A stretch of 64,000 nt of DNA, taken from assembly GCF_000024025.1 (NCBI RefSeq), contig NC_013131.1, forward strand, positions 9,404,229-9,468,228. The letters are read 5' to 3'. The notes below the pieces were generated by a model that made no database searches, had not been told where the DNA came from, and worked only from the letters and a program-made list of their open reading frames with translations. This DNA is from Catenulispora acidiphila DSM 44928. Lineage in GTDB: Bacteria; Actinomycetota; Actinomycetes; Streptomycetales; Catenulisporaceae. Below, one piece after another: positions 17,075 to 24,833 of the stretch (its first letter is position 1; each line of letters begins with the position of its first letter). Position numbers and translations under genes: made by a program.

Positions 17075-18325
17075 TCAGAGCGTCGCGCGGAAGGCGTCCA
17101 GGGACGGCTTGATGGTCGCCGTGGGCCCGCAGTCGGACACCGCGTCGAGGGTCTTCAGCCCGTCGCCGGAGTTGATGACCACGGTCAGCGCCTCGGGGTC
17201 CAGCCGGCCGGCGTCGGCGAGCTTCTTCAGCACTCCGACGGTCACCCCGCCCGCGGTCTCGGCGAAGATGCCCTCGGTGCGCGCCAGCTGCTTCACGGCC
17301 GCGCGGATCTCGTCGTCGGTCACGTCCTCGACCGTGCCGCCGCTGCGCCGGGCGATGTCCAGCACGTAGGGACCGTCGGCCGGGTTGCCGATCGCCAGCG
17401 ACTTGGCGATGGTGTCGGGCTGCCTGACCGGGCGGATCACGTCGATGCCGTCCTTGTACGCCTGCGAGACAGGGGCGCAGCCGGAGCCCTGGGCGCCGAT
17501 CACCTTGTAGGGGGTGTCCTCGACCAGGCCGAGCTTGACCAGCTCGCGGAAGCCCTTGTCGATCTTCGTGAGCTGCGATCCGGAGGCCACCGGGACCACG
17601 ATCTGCTCCGGCAGCCGCCAGCCGAGCTGCTCGGCGATCTCGTACGCCAGCGTCTTGGAGCCCTCGGCGTAGTACGGCCGCAGGTTGACGTTGACGAAGC
17701 CCCACTTCTCGCCGAGCTCGTCGCCGATCAGCTCGCTGCAGAAGCGGTTCACCTCGTCGTAGGTCCCGTCGATGGCGATCAGCCGGCCGCCGTAGACGGA
17801 GGCGACGACGATCTTCTCCTTCTCCAGGTCCGACGGGATGAAGACGCAGGAGTCCAGTCCCGCGCGCGCCGCCGCGGCGCCGACCGCGCCGGCCAGGTTG
17901 CCGGTGGAGGAGCAGGACAAGGTGGTGTAGCCGAAGGCGTGGGCGGCCTGGACGGCGATCGCCACGACGCGGTCCTTGAAGGAGTGCGTCGGGTTCCCGG
18001 AGTCGTCCTTCACGTGCAGGTTCGTCAGGCCGAGCTCGCGGCCGAGGTTGGTGGCGCGGACCAGGCGGGTCCAGCCGGGGTTCGTGGTGGGCCGCGTGGC
18101 GACGTCGGCCGGGACCGGGAGCAGCGGGGCGTAGCGCCAGATGGAGGCCGGGCCGGCCTCGATCTGCTCGCGGGTGACGGTCCCGAAGTCGTAGGAGATC
18201 TCCAGCGGGCCGAAACACTCTTCGCAGGCGAAGGTCGGGCCGAGGTCTGTGGTGTGGCCGCACTCACGACAGGACAGGTGCGCGGCCGAACCGAAGGGGG
18301 CGGCCGTAGAGAGGGTGCCGGACAT
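17075..18325 (-). CDS. thrC: Threonine synthase
   Basis: A 416-residue PLP enzyme converting O-phosphohomoserine to threonine. An N-terminal zinc ribbon (Cys19, Cys22, Cys34, Cys37) precedes the fold-type II core. The PLP lysine is Lys117 in NPTHSFKDR; CSSTGNLAGAVGAAAA binds the PLP phosphate, and VPVASGSQL and TAGGVTVGVL complete the site. The length is normal for the actinobacterial class. It lies upstream of cysO and divergent from gpgS; PLP-site features make a cysteine synthase unlikely. The 18326-18627 gap has only a small hairpin (TGCCAC/GTGGCA, 18399-18416). Confidence 0.95.
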   Translation of the reverse strand: MSGTLSTAAPFGSAAHLSCRECGHTTDLGPTFACEECFGPLEISYDFGTVTREQIEAGPASIWRYAPLLPVPADVATRPTTNPGWTRLVRATNLGRELGLTNLHVKDDSGNPTHSFKDRVVAIAVQAAHAFGYTTLSCSSTGNLAGAVGAAAARAGLDSCVFIPSDLEKEKIVVASVYGGRLIAIDGTYDEVNRFCSELIGDELGEKWGFVNVNLRPYYAEGSKTLAYEIAEQLGWRLPEQIVVPVASGSQLTKIDKGFRELVKLGLVEDTPYKVIGAQGSGCAPVSQAYKDGIDVIRPVRQPDTIAKSLAIGNPADGPYVLDIARRSGGTVEDVTDDEIRAAVKQLARTEGIFAETAGGVTVGVLKKLADAGRLDPEALTVVINSGDGLKTLDAVSDCGPTATIKPSLDAFRATL

Positions 18326-18627
18326 GACGCGAGGTTCCTTTCCTCATCTTTCCCACGGCTCGGCGGCTGCCGGGTGGGCCGGAGTTGGCACCGCGCCGTG
18401 CCACGATGAGGTGGCAGAACGGATGGTTGCCGGAGCGTCGTAGGGCCGGTCCCTCAGCTCCTCTGGATGAGCGCTTATTAAGTTGTGGATCGAGCTGTTC
18501 CTTAGGAGCGTAAGCCTCCGGCGGCCTGGTGGGACCTACCCGTCCGGATCCCGAGACGACGGCGGGTCGGCCCGGTCGCCTACTCTGGAAGTGGTCGCCG
18601 AAGCCGATTTCAGAGTGGAGAACCCCG

Positions 18628-19656
18628 GTGCTGGAAGAGGTGGAGCGGTGGCTTGCCGCGCGCTCCTCGCAAGCGTCGGACTGGCCGCTCGAGCGGCTGC
18701 TGGCCGCGAAGGAGGCAGCCCGGGCGCGGATCAGCGTGGTCCTGCCCGCGCTGAACGAGCAGGAGACGGTCGGCGCGATCGTCGCGACCGTGCGCGAGGA
18801 CCTGGTCGAGGCCGTGCCGCTGGTCGACGAACTGCTGGTGGTGGACTCCGGCTCCTCCGACCGCACCGCGGAGAACGCGGCGGCGGCCGGGGCGAAGGTG
18901 CTGCACCGGGACGAGATCCTCCCCGCCATCCCGTCGGTCCGCGGCAAGGGCGAGGTCTTGTGGCGCTCCCTGGCGGCGACCACCGGCGACCTGATCTGCT
19001 TCGTCGACGCCGACCTGAAGTCCTTCTCCTCCACGGTGGTCACCGGCGTGCTCGGACCGCTGCTGTGCGATCCGGACATCCACCTGGTCAAGGCGATGTA
19101 CGACCGGCCGCTGGTGGCCGGCTCGGCGGTCCTGCCGGCCGGCGGCGGCCGGGTCACCGAGCTCGTGGCGCGGCCGATCCTGAACCTGCACTGGCCGCTG
19201 CTGGCCGGATTCGTGCAGCCGCTGGGCGGGGAGTACGCGGCGCGCCGCTCGCTGCTGGAGCGGCTGCCGTTCCCGACCGGCTACGGCGTCGAGACCGCGA
19301 TGCTGATCGACACCCTGGCGCTGGTCGGGCTGGACGGCATGGCGCAGGTCGACGTGGGGGTCCGGCTGCACCACCACCAGGACGACGCGGGTCTGGGCCG
19401 GATGGCCAGCGAGATCATGCAGGTCGCGTGGGAGCGGCTCCAGCGCGACGGCCGGATAGTGCCCGGCGGGGACGACGCCCGCCCCCACACGCTGATGACG
19501 CAGTTCCACCGCGAGGCCGAGGGGTTCGCGCCGCGCTCGACCGACGTCACCGTGGTGGAGCGGCCGCCTATGCGGACGCTGATCCGGGGTCGGGACGGTC
19601 TTCCGTCTGACCCGTCTGATCCGTCTGATCCGTCTGACCCGCGGGCTTGGGCCTGA
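18628..19656 (+). CDS. gpgS: Glucosyl-3-phosphoglycerate synthase (GpgS-like GT81 glycosyltransferase)
   Basis: A ~342-residue GT-A enzyme. ISVVLPALNEQETVGAIVATV starts the fold at about residue 32; VDELLVVDSGSSDRT and the metal-binding FVDADLKSF follow, with NLHWPLLAGFVQPLGGEYA and a metal-ligand region RLHHHQDDAG. This matches mycobacterial GpgS, which makes glucosyl-3-phosphoglycerate, the first step to methylglucose lipopolysaccharides or glucosylglycerate. GTG at 18628 has GTGGAG about 8 nt upstream and gives the usual ~30-residue lead; the frame is open to 18529. The last 30 codons include a DPS repeat (LPSDPSDPSDPSDP) and overlap the convergent ArsR-type gene by 89 bp. Confidence 0.88.
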   Translation: MLEEVERWLAARSSQASDWPLERLLAAKEAARARISVVLPALNEQETVGAIVATVREDLVEAVPLVDELLVVDSGSSDRTAENAAAAGAKVLHRDEILPAIPSVRGKGEVLWRSLAATTGDLICFVDADLKSFSSTVVTGVLGPLLCDPDIHLVKAMYDRPLVAGSAVLPAGGGRVTELVARPILNLHWPLLAGFVQPLGGEYAARRSLLERLPFPTGYGVETAMLIDTLALVGLDGMAQVDVGVRLHHHQDDAGLGRMASEIMQVAWERLQRDGRIVPGGDDARPHTLMTQFHREAEGFAPRSTDVTVVERPPMRTLIRGRDGLPSDPSDPSDPSDPRAWA

Positions 19657-20362
19657 ACCAGGAGACCAGGCCCTCGACCCGGACGCCGTCGGGGTCGCGC
19701 GGGAAATCGTCGAACTCGGCGATCAGCGCCTCCAGGCGCTGCTGGAAGTCGTCGGCGTTCGCCTCGGAGACGGTCGCCGACAGGTTCATCACGATGCCGC
19801 GCTTCTTCGCCGACTCCTCGTCCAGCTCCGGAAGGTCGAGCTCGACGGCGCGCAACATCCGGTCGCGGTAGTCGTTCAGGCTCCCGGCGATGATGTCGTG
19901 CATCGCCTCCCGGGTCGCGTCGATGTTCTCACCGGGGTTGATGGACAGCCCGGCCTGCATGGCCCGGTACTTGGTCTCGACGATGCCGGAGACCACCCGC
20001 GTCTCAGCGGCCTCGATCAGCCCGGCCTCCTGCAGCACCTTCAGATGCCGATAGAGCTTGGTCTGCGGCTGGTCGAGATCCTCCGCCAACTCCTTCGCCG
20101 ACTTCGGCACCCGATCCCGGGACAGCGAACGCAGAATCGCCAACCGCGTGGGATCGGCGAGCGCCTTGATGGTGTCGATATCGGTGACGGTCCGCACCAC
20201 CTCCTGCAGCAACGCCACCTGCTCGCGCGCATCGGAGACCTCCGCCCGCACCTCACGGAGCGCGCCGCGCACATCGGCCTTGGCGTCCGCGATGGCACGG
20301 CGCGTCACATGGAGCGCTCCGGCCAGGTCAGAGCTCGTTTCATCGCTGCCCATGCGCTCCAT
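19568..20362 (-). CDS. ArsR-type winged-helix transcriptional regulator
   Basis: A 264-residue regulator. A helical N-terminal segment with heptad character (about 20-60, LREVRAEVSDAREQVALLQEVV) precedes an ArsR-like winged helix (IDTIKALADPTRLAILRSLSR, then PKSAKELAEDLDQPQTKLYRHLKVLQEAGLI). A C-terminal effector or dimer region of ~130 residues follows. It is divergent from the MFS exporter at 20470, and a 26-bp palindrome lies between them, so it probably represses that gene. The C-terminus is a QTD repeat overlapping gpgS on the other strand. A second ATG at 20353 with GGAG before it is an alternative start. Confidence 0.85.
   Translation of the reverse strand: MERMGSDETSSDLAGALHVTRRAIADAKADVRGALREVRAEVSDAREQVALLQEVVRTVTDIDTIKALADPTRLAILRSLSRDRVPKSAKELAEDLDQPQTKLYRHLKVLQEAGLIEAAETRVVSGIVETKYRAMQAGLSINPGENIDATREAMHDIIAGSLNDYRDRMLRAVELDLPELDEESAKKRGIVMNLSATVSEANADDFQQRLEALIAEFDDFPRDPDGVRVEGLVSWFRPKPAGQTDQTDQTGQTEDRPDPGSASA
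19604..19641. repeat. 9-bp tandem repeat read in two proteins
   Basis: Four to five copies of a TCTGAYCCG unit. On the plus strand they encode DPS repeats at the end of GpgS; on the minus strand QTD/QTG repeats at the end of the ArsR-type regulator. Both genes converge and overlap here. Confidence 0.85.
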
Positions 20363-20386
20363 CTTGCCAGATGCTCACGGATGCGT

Positions 20387-20412
20387 CATCATTCACTCAA
20401 GCGTGAATGATG
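20387..20412. promoter_or_regulatory. Operator of the ArsR-type regulator and MFS gene
   Basis: Perfect 10-bp arms CATCATTCAC (20387-20396) and GTGAATGATG (20403-20412) around TCAAGC. It sits between the divergent regulator (start 20362) and exporter (start 20470). An extra half-site GTGAATGG follows at 20421-20428. Confidence 0.8.
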
Positions 20413-20469
20413 GTGAGAGTGTGAATGGTCGCGCTGACGCAAACGTTCATGAATCAGGGAGGGTTCACG

Positions 20470-21963
20470 ATGACCGCAACAGCGCTCGAGCCGGCGGGGG
20501 ACACGGCAATGGAGGCGACGCAAACGATGGACGCGATGCCCGAGCACATGGGCCGGCAGACCGACGCGCACGGCGAAGGCAGAACCGGCCCGACGACCGC
20601 CCTCGCCACCGCCGGGTCGCCCGCCGCCGAATCCACGGCATCGCTCGCCGCCGGGTCTGCTCAGGCTCCTGACACGGCCGCGTCGCCTGCCGCGGCCGCC
20701 GCCCCCGAGCTGCTCCCGCTGCGCCGCAACCGCAACTTCAACCTCCTGTGGGGCGGCGCGGTCTCCGCCCTCCTCGGGCTGAGCACCGCCGACATCGCCT
20801 ACCCGTTGGTGATCCTGGCGCTGACCGGGTCGCCGTTGAAGGCGGGGCTGTTCGCGACCGTGCAGCTGATCGCGTCCGTGCTGGCGACGTTGCCGGTCGG
20901 GCAGCTCATGGACCGCAAGGACCGTCGGCGGATGCTGTTGCTGTCGGAGTCGGTGCGGGTGGTGGCGGCGGGATCGGTGGCTGTCGCCTATTTCGTCGGG
21001 GCGCTGACCTTCTGGCATCTGCTGCTCACCGCCGCTGCGCTCGGTGCCATTCAGCCCTTCGCCGGGGCTCGGACGTTGTTGCTGCGGCAGGTTGTGGCGC
21101 CGGAGCAGATTTCTGCCGCGCTCACCGCCGAGCAGGTGCGGCAGCAGGGGTGTGAGCTGGCCGGGCCGCCGTTGGGCGGGGCGATGTTCGGGATCTCGCG
21201 GGCGCTGCCGTTTCTGTTCGCGACGTTCGCCGGGTTGGTTTCGCTGCTCACCGTGGTGCTGCTCAAGCTGCCGAAGTCTGTGACGGTCGCTGCGGACCAG
21301 GGCGACGCCGGCGCTTCCGACAACGACGCCGCCCCCGCCCCCACAGCAGAGCACGGAGGCGCCCTCCTCGGCCTGAAGACGATCATGCGCGACCCGGTGA
21401 TGCGCGCGACCACGCTGGCGCTGTGCCTGGTGAACACCGCCGGCTACCCGGTCTTCCTGAGCCTGGTGGTGCGGATGCAGCAGCATCACGCCGGGTCCGG
21501 CACGACGGGGCTGGTCGTCGCCGCGATGGCGCTCGGCGGGCTGGGCGGGACGGCGTTGGTGAAGCCGTTGCACAAGGTGCTGCGGCCGGGGTGGCTGCTG
21601 ATCGTGGCGTGCCTGGTCTTCGCGCTGACCAACTTCGGGATGACGTTCTTCGCGGCTCCCCTGGCGGACGCGGTGTTCCTCGCGATCGGCGGCGCTGTCA
21701 TCCCGTCCGCGGTGGTGATGGTCAACGTGCTGATCCTGCAGGCGGTGCCGGACGAGCAGCGCGGGCGCACGGCCGCCGCGCTGGAGATGTTCCTGCTGAT
21801 CGGCATGCCGGCCGGAATGCTGGTGGCCAGCGCGACGCTCCAGTGGTTCTCGCCTACCGCGACGCTGCTGGGCCTGTCGCTGCTGATGTCGGTCGCGGTG
21901 CTGTACGCGGTGTCCCAGAAGGCGCTGCGGGCCGCGCGGTGGCCGGAGGCCCGGCAGGCCTGA
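20470..21963 (+). CDS. MFS transporter, drug-efflux type
   Basis: A ~497-residue major facilitator protein. About 75 N-terminal residues, rich in Ala, Thr and Pro, are cytoplasmic. The first helix then begins at LLPLRRNRNFNLLWGGAVSALLG, and the intrahelical loop GQLMDRKDRRRMLL is the MFS signature. Twelve helices are likely, with a disordered Asp/Ala-rich central loop. AGARTLLLRQVVAPEQISAA and QGCELAGPPLGG resemble the MFS_3/enterobactin-exporter type. GGGAGG about 6 nt before the ATG at 20470 sets the start; 20425 is less likely. The operator and divergent ArsR-type gene suggest ligand-induced efflux. Confidence 0.88.
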   Translation: MTATALEPAGDTAMEATQTMDAMPEHMGRQTDAHGEGRTGPTTALATAGSPAAESTASLAAGSAQAPDTAASPAAAAAPELLPLRRNRNFNLLWGGAVSALLGLSTADIAYPLVILALTGSPLKAGLFATVQLIASVLATLPVGQLMDRKDRRRMLLLSESVRVVAAGSVAVAYFVGALTFWHLLLTAAALGAIQPFAGARTLLLRQVVAPEQISAALTAEQVRQQGCELAGPPLGGAMFGISRALPFLFATFAGLVSLLTVVLLKLPKSVTVAADQGDAGASDNDAAPAPTAEHGGALLGLKTIMRDPVMRATTLALCLVNTAGYPVFLSLVVRMQQHHAGSGTTGLVVAAMALGGLGGTALVKPLHKVLRPGWLLIVACLVFALTNFGMTFFAAPLADAVFLAIGGAVIPSAVVMVNVLILQAVPDEQRGRTAAALEMFLLIGMPAGMLVASATLQWFSPTATLLGLSLLMSVAVLYAVSQKALRAARWPEARQA

Positions 21964-22480
21964 GCCGCCCTTGGACCGGGGAGTGTCGGATGGCGCTGTG
22001 TGGAGCGCCGGGTCCGGCACTCCCCTTATGCGCTGCCGACTTCTTGGCCGCGGACTTCATATCAACCGCTGACTTCTTATATGTCGTGTGCGCCCTGCGG
22101 GCCGCCTCATGTACCGCATGGAGGCTGTGCGGAGCATGCTTCGTCACATGATGTGTGCGCACGCGATGCACCGGCTGCTCCGGCACCGACCCGCCGGCCC
22201 GCGCGCCCGCCGGATCGGCGTCCCGCAGCACGGCCGCCGCCGGTGCCGCCGGACGCGGCTTGGGCGTCGTGCCTCCGAACAGTCCCAGCCCGGCCAGCAG
22301 TCCGGTCCCGCACACCGCGACAACCGCGGCGAGCAGCGCCGGGCGGCTCATCGGCCGTCCCTCGCTCACCACACCCAGGCGGTCCCGGTACACCAGGCGG
22401 TCGGGCCGCGCCGCTCCGGCGTCCCAGGCATCCCAGGCGTCCGCGGCGGACTCCCGGTCAAGCGGCTCGGTCCTGGTCAT
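21854..22480 (-). CDS. Hypothetical single-pass membrane protein, doubtful C-terminal half
   Basis: A 208-residue frame. The N-terminal ~75 residues look real: an acidic cytoplasmic stretch (ESAADAWDAWDAG), then one transmembrane helix (PALLAAVVAVCGTGLLAGLGLF) and a Pro/Ala linker. DUF3263 genes are often followed by a membrane protein with a LytR C-terminal domain, but I do not see that domain here. The remaining residues are rich in His, Lys and Pro (YKKSAVDMKSAAKKSAAHKGS), run through the MFS terminator and end 110 bp inside the MFS gene. The start overlaps the DUF3263 stop by 23 bp; an ATG at 22489 is an alternative. A frameshift or decayed C-terminus is possible. Confidence 0.45.
   Translation of the reverse strand: MTRTEPLDRESAADAWDAWDAGAARPDRLVYRDRLGVVSEGRPMSRPALLAAVVAVCGTGLLAGLGLFGGTTPKPRPAAPAAAVLRDADPAGARAGGSVPEQPVHRVRTHHVTKHAPHSLHAVHEAARRAHTTYKKSAVDMKSAAKKSAAHKGSAGPGAPHSAIRHSPVQGRLRPAGPPATARPAAPSGTPRTAPRPTSAATGPAASR
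21978..22025 (+). terminator. Terminator of the MFS gene
   Basis: Two-tier hairpin: outer arms GGGGAGTGTCGGA (21978-21990) and TCCGGCACTCCCC (22013-22025), 12/13 paired. The inner stem is GGCGCT/AGCGCC (21992-21997, 22004-22009). It is followed by TTAT. Confidence 0.8.
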
Positions 22481-22799
22481 GCCCCTCATTAGACACAGGC
22501 GGGGGCTCCCCGTCGGGGTCCGAGCCGATGTCGGCGACCCGTTTCACCCGTCCGGACCTGGCGCGTTGGCGCGCGGCGCGCAGCCGTCGCAGGCGTTTGA
22601 CCACCTCCGGCTCCAACGCCAGGGCGGCCTCGTCGTCGAGCAGCGCGTTGAGCAGCTGGTAGTAGCGGGTCGCAGAGATCTGGAACCGCTCCCGGATCGC
22701 CTGCTCCTTGCTGCCGGCGTTGCGCCACCACTGTTTCTCGAAGGCCAGGATCGCGCGGTCCCGGTCTGTCAATCCGCCCCCGGGCTCGCTGGTGTTCAT
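22458..22799 (-). CDS. DUF3263 domain protein
   Basis: A ~113-residue protein. LTDRDRAILAFEKQWWRNAGSKEQAIRERFQISATRYYQLLNALLDDEAAL is the DUF3263 core, a helix-turn-helix-like actinobacterial domain of unknown function that resembles a sigma-70 region 4 helix pair. A basic tail follows. The ATG at 22799 precedes the core closely; a GTG at 22829 is an alternative. It overlaps the next minus-strand gene and is divergent from nagA. Confidence 0.85.
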   Translation of the reverse strand: MNTSEPGGGLTDRDRAILAFEKQWWRNAGSKEQAIRERFQISATRYYQLLNALLDDEAALALEPEVVKRLRRLRAARQRARSGRVKRVADIGSDPDGEPPPVSNEGHDQDRAA

Positions 22800-22871
22800 G
22801 CAGGACAGAGTACGGCCGCGGACCCACACAGCGCTTCACCGGGCCCATGGCGTACCGTGGGTCCGTCGATT

Positions 22872-22887
22872 ACAGGTCTATACCAAT
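22872..22887. promoter_or_regulatory. DasR-responsive element upstream of nagA
   Basis: ACAGGTCTATACCAAT matches the dre consensus ACTGGTCTAGACCACT at 13 of 16 positions. It is 54 bp before the nagA start, and TATACC inside it could be the -10 box, so binding would block transcription. Confidence 0.75.
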
Positions 22888-22941
22888 CACCGGCTGGACG
22901 CACCCGGCTCTGCCCGCTCCCCTCATCCCGACAGGTTTGCG

Positions 22942-24105
22942 ATGACACTGCTGACGAACGCCCGGATCGTCCTCCCCGACGGCGTGCGCGCCGACGGCTG
23001 GCTCCGCCTGGACGGCCACCGCATCGCCGAGGTGGGCCCGCGGGGCTCGGTGCCCGAACCGTCCGGCACGGACCCGCACGAGGCGTCCATAGACCTGGCC
23101 GGACGCTATCTGCTGCCCGGCTTCGTCGACATGCACACCCACGGCGGCGGGGGCGCCGCCTTCAGCTCCGGGGACGTGGATCAGGCGGTGCGCGCCGCGG
23201 CCTTCCACCGCGGGCACGGCACCACCACGATCATGGCCTCGACGGTCTCCACCGACCTGGACGACCTGCAGCACTACCTGTCCGACCTGGCCGGCCTGGT
23301 CGAGGACGGGCTGCTGGCCGGGCTGCACATGGAGGGCCCGTTCATCTCCAAGTCCCGCTGCGGCGCCCACGACCCGGCGCTGCTGCGCGTGCCCGACCCG
23401 GCGCTGCTGCGGCCGCTGCTGGCCGCCGGGCGCGGCACGGTGAAGATGGTGACGCTGGCGCCGGAGCTGGACTTCGGCATCGAGGCCACCGCGCTGCTGG
23501 CCAACTCCGGCGTGATCGCCGCGGTCGGGCACACCGACGGCGGCTACGGCATCACCAACGACGCCTTCTCCCACGGCGCCCGGGTCGCCACCCACCTGTT
23601 CAACGCGATGCCCGGCGTCCACCACCGCGAGCCCGGCCCGGTGGTCGCCGCGATCGAGGACGAGAACGTGATCGTCGAGCTGGTCAACGACGGCATCCAC
23701 GTGCACCCCGCGGTGATCGGCATGGTCTACAACGCCGTCGGCGCGCACCGCGTCGCGCTGATCACCGACGCCATGGCCGCGGCCGGCCAGCCCGACGGCA
23801 TGTACCGGCTCGGCGCGCTGGACGTGGAGGTCACCGAGGGCGTGGCCCGGCTGGCCGGCGGCGGCTCGATCGCCGGCAGCACCCTGACGATGGACGTCGC
23901 GGTCCGGCGCGCCGTGCGCGAGCTCGGCCTGACGATCCAAGAGGCCTCGGTGTCCGCCTCGCTGACCCCCGCGCGCGCCCTGAGCCTGGACCACGAGGTC
24001 GGCTCGATCGAGGCCGGCAAGTTCGCCGATCTGGTGGTGCTCGACGACGAGCTGGAAGTACGAGGCGTGATGAAGCGCGGCGAGTGGGCCGTCGCCCCGA
24101 AATGA
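22942..24105 (+). CDS. nagA: N-acetylglucosamine-6-phosphate deacetylase
   Basis: A 387-residue amidohydrolase removing acetate from GlcNAc-6-P, the product of the PTS at 3-8 kb. Metal and substrate motifs are complete: GFVDMHTHGGGG, LHMEGPFIS (metal-binding Glu), VGHTDGGYG, ATHLFNAMPGVHHREPG, LVNDGIHVHP and the catalytic Asp in LITDAMAAAGQPDG. The frame extends upstream to 22708, but the ATG at 22942 starts the family N-terminus (TLLTNARIVLPDG). The dre site just upstream predicts DasR repression. No nagB is in the window. Confidence 0.95.
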   Translation: MTLLTNARIVLPDGVRADGWLRLDGHRIAEVGPRGSVPEPSGTDPHEASIDLAGRYLLPGFVDMHTHGGGGAAFSSGDVDQAVRAAAFHRGHGTTTIMASTVSTDLDDLQHYLSDLAGLVEDGLLAGLHMEGPFISKSRCGAHDPALLRVPDPALLRPLLAAGRGTVKMVTLAPELDFGIEATALLANSGVIAAVGHTDGGYGITNDAFSHGARVATHLFNAMPGVHHREPGPVVAAIEDENVIVELVNDGIHVHPAVIGMVYNAVGAHRVALITDAMAAAGQPDGMYRLGALDVEVTEGVARLAGGGSIAGSTLTMDVAVRRAVRELGLTIQEASVSASLTPARALSLDHEVGSIEAGKFADLVVLDDELEVRGVMKRGEWAVAPK

Positions 24106-24579
24106 CGGCTCGCGTCAGGGCCCGCATTTTCGAGTAAGTCATTCAATACACGCGATATCTCAGGCCGGCCGCCAATTCCGACCGGTATCCATCGGCTGGA
24201 ACGACTCAAGCCTTTGAGCCGGTCTTGGCAACCAGGCGTCTTCCCCCGCGCTCTTCCCGCCCGGATCAGGCCTCGTCCACCCCGGGGTTCCCACCGGTCC
24301 CACGCGTTCGTACTCGCGTTCCGTCCGCGCCCTGCAAGCTGCGCCGCTCGGGTGAATCTTCACCGCTCCGGACCGCATTCCAGCTATAAAAGCCGAACCC
24401 GCTGGGCGAGAATCCAACTGTGAGCTTCATCTGAATCTGGTTTTCATCTCCCTTCGGGAACGAATGGCCCCGCCGACCCGGGCGACGGCCACTCTCCATA
24501 GCCGACCGCATCACTAGGTAGAGATTCACGCACGGCGACCAGAAAACGCCGGGCACTCGCAGGCGAAGGAGTCGCTGTC
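24106..24579. other. 474-bp gap after nagA
   Basis: No convincing gene. It holds a perfect 14-bp palindrome GGTGAA-TC-TTCACC (24351-24364), a short repeat CTCAA-GCCT-TTGAG near 24208-24221 and an AT-rich CTATAAAA at 24384-24391 that could be a -10 region for the gene starting at 24580. Base composition is slightly less GC-rich than the flanks. Confidence 0.5.
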
Positions 24580-24774
24580 ATGGTCTTCTCGGTATCCGGT
24601 GTGCTGCTGCTGGGCATCATCACCTTCATCCTGTTCCGCAAGGACGGACTCAAGGTCTCGCACATGATCGTGTGCGCACTGCTCGGCTTCTATCTCGCGT
24701 CCACCTCGATCGCCCCGAACATCAAGCAGAGCGGCGCCTCCATCGCCAGCTTCATCAGCAACCTGCACTTCTAG
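24580..24774 (+). CDS. Small two-helix membrane protein
   Basis: A 64-residue hydrophobic protein. Two transmembrane segments are visible (VSGVLLLGIITFILF, about 5-19, and HMIVCALLGFYLASTSIA, about 28-45), joined by a short basic loop RKDGLK. GAAGGAG precedes the ATG. It lies 59 bp before the FtsK-like ATPase, an arrangement like the small Spd-type proteins found next to FtsK/TraB ATPases in streptomycetes. A partner role in that complex is inference. Confidence 0.75.
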   Translation: MVFSVSGVLLLGIITFILFRKDGLKVSHMIVCALLGFYLASTSIAPNIKQSGASIASFISNLHF

Positions 24775-24833
24775 GCAGGGGCACGGCGAGAGCTGATCCG
24801 GCGTCGAACAGCTAGTTAAGGGGTCGAACACCT

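Noticed and set aside
24160..24417. An 85-residue minus-strand frame in the gap after nagA
   Set aside because: No domain, no clear ribosome site, and high Arg/Gly/Pro content; left as non-coding.
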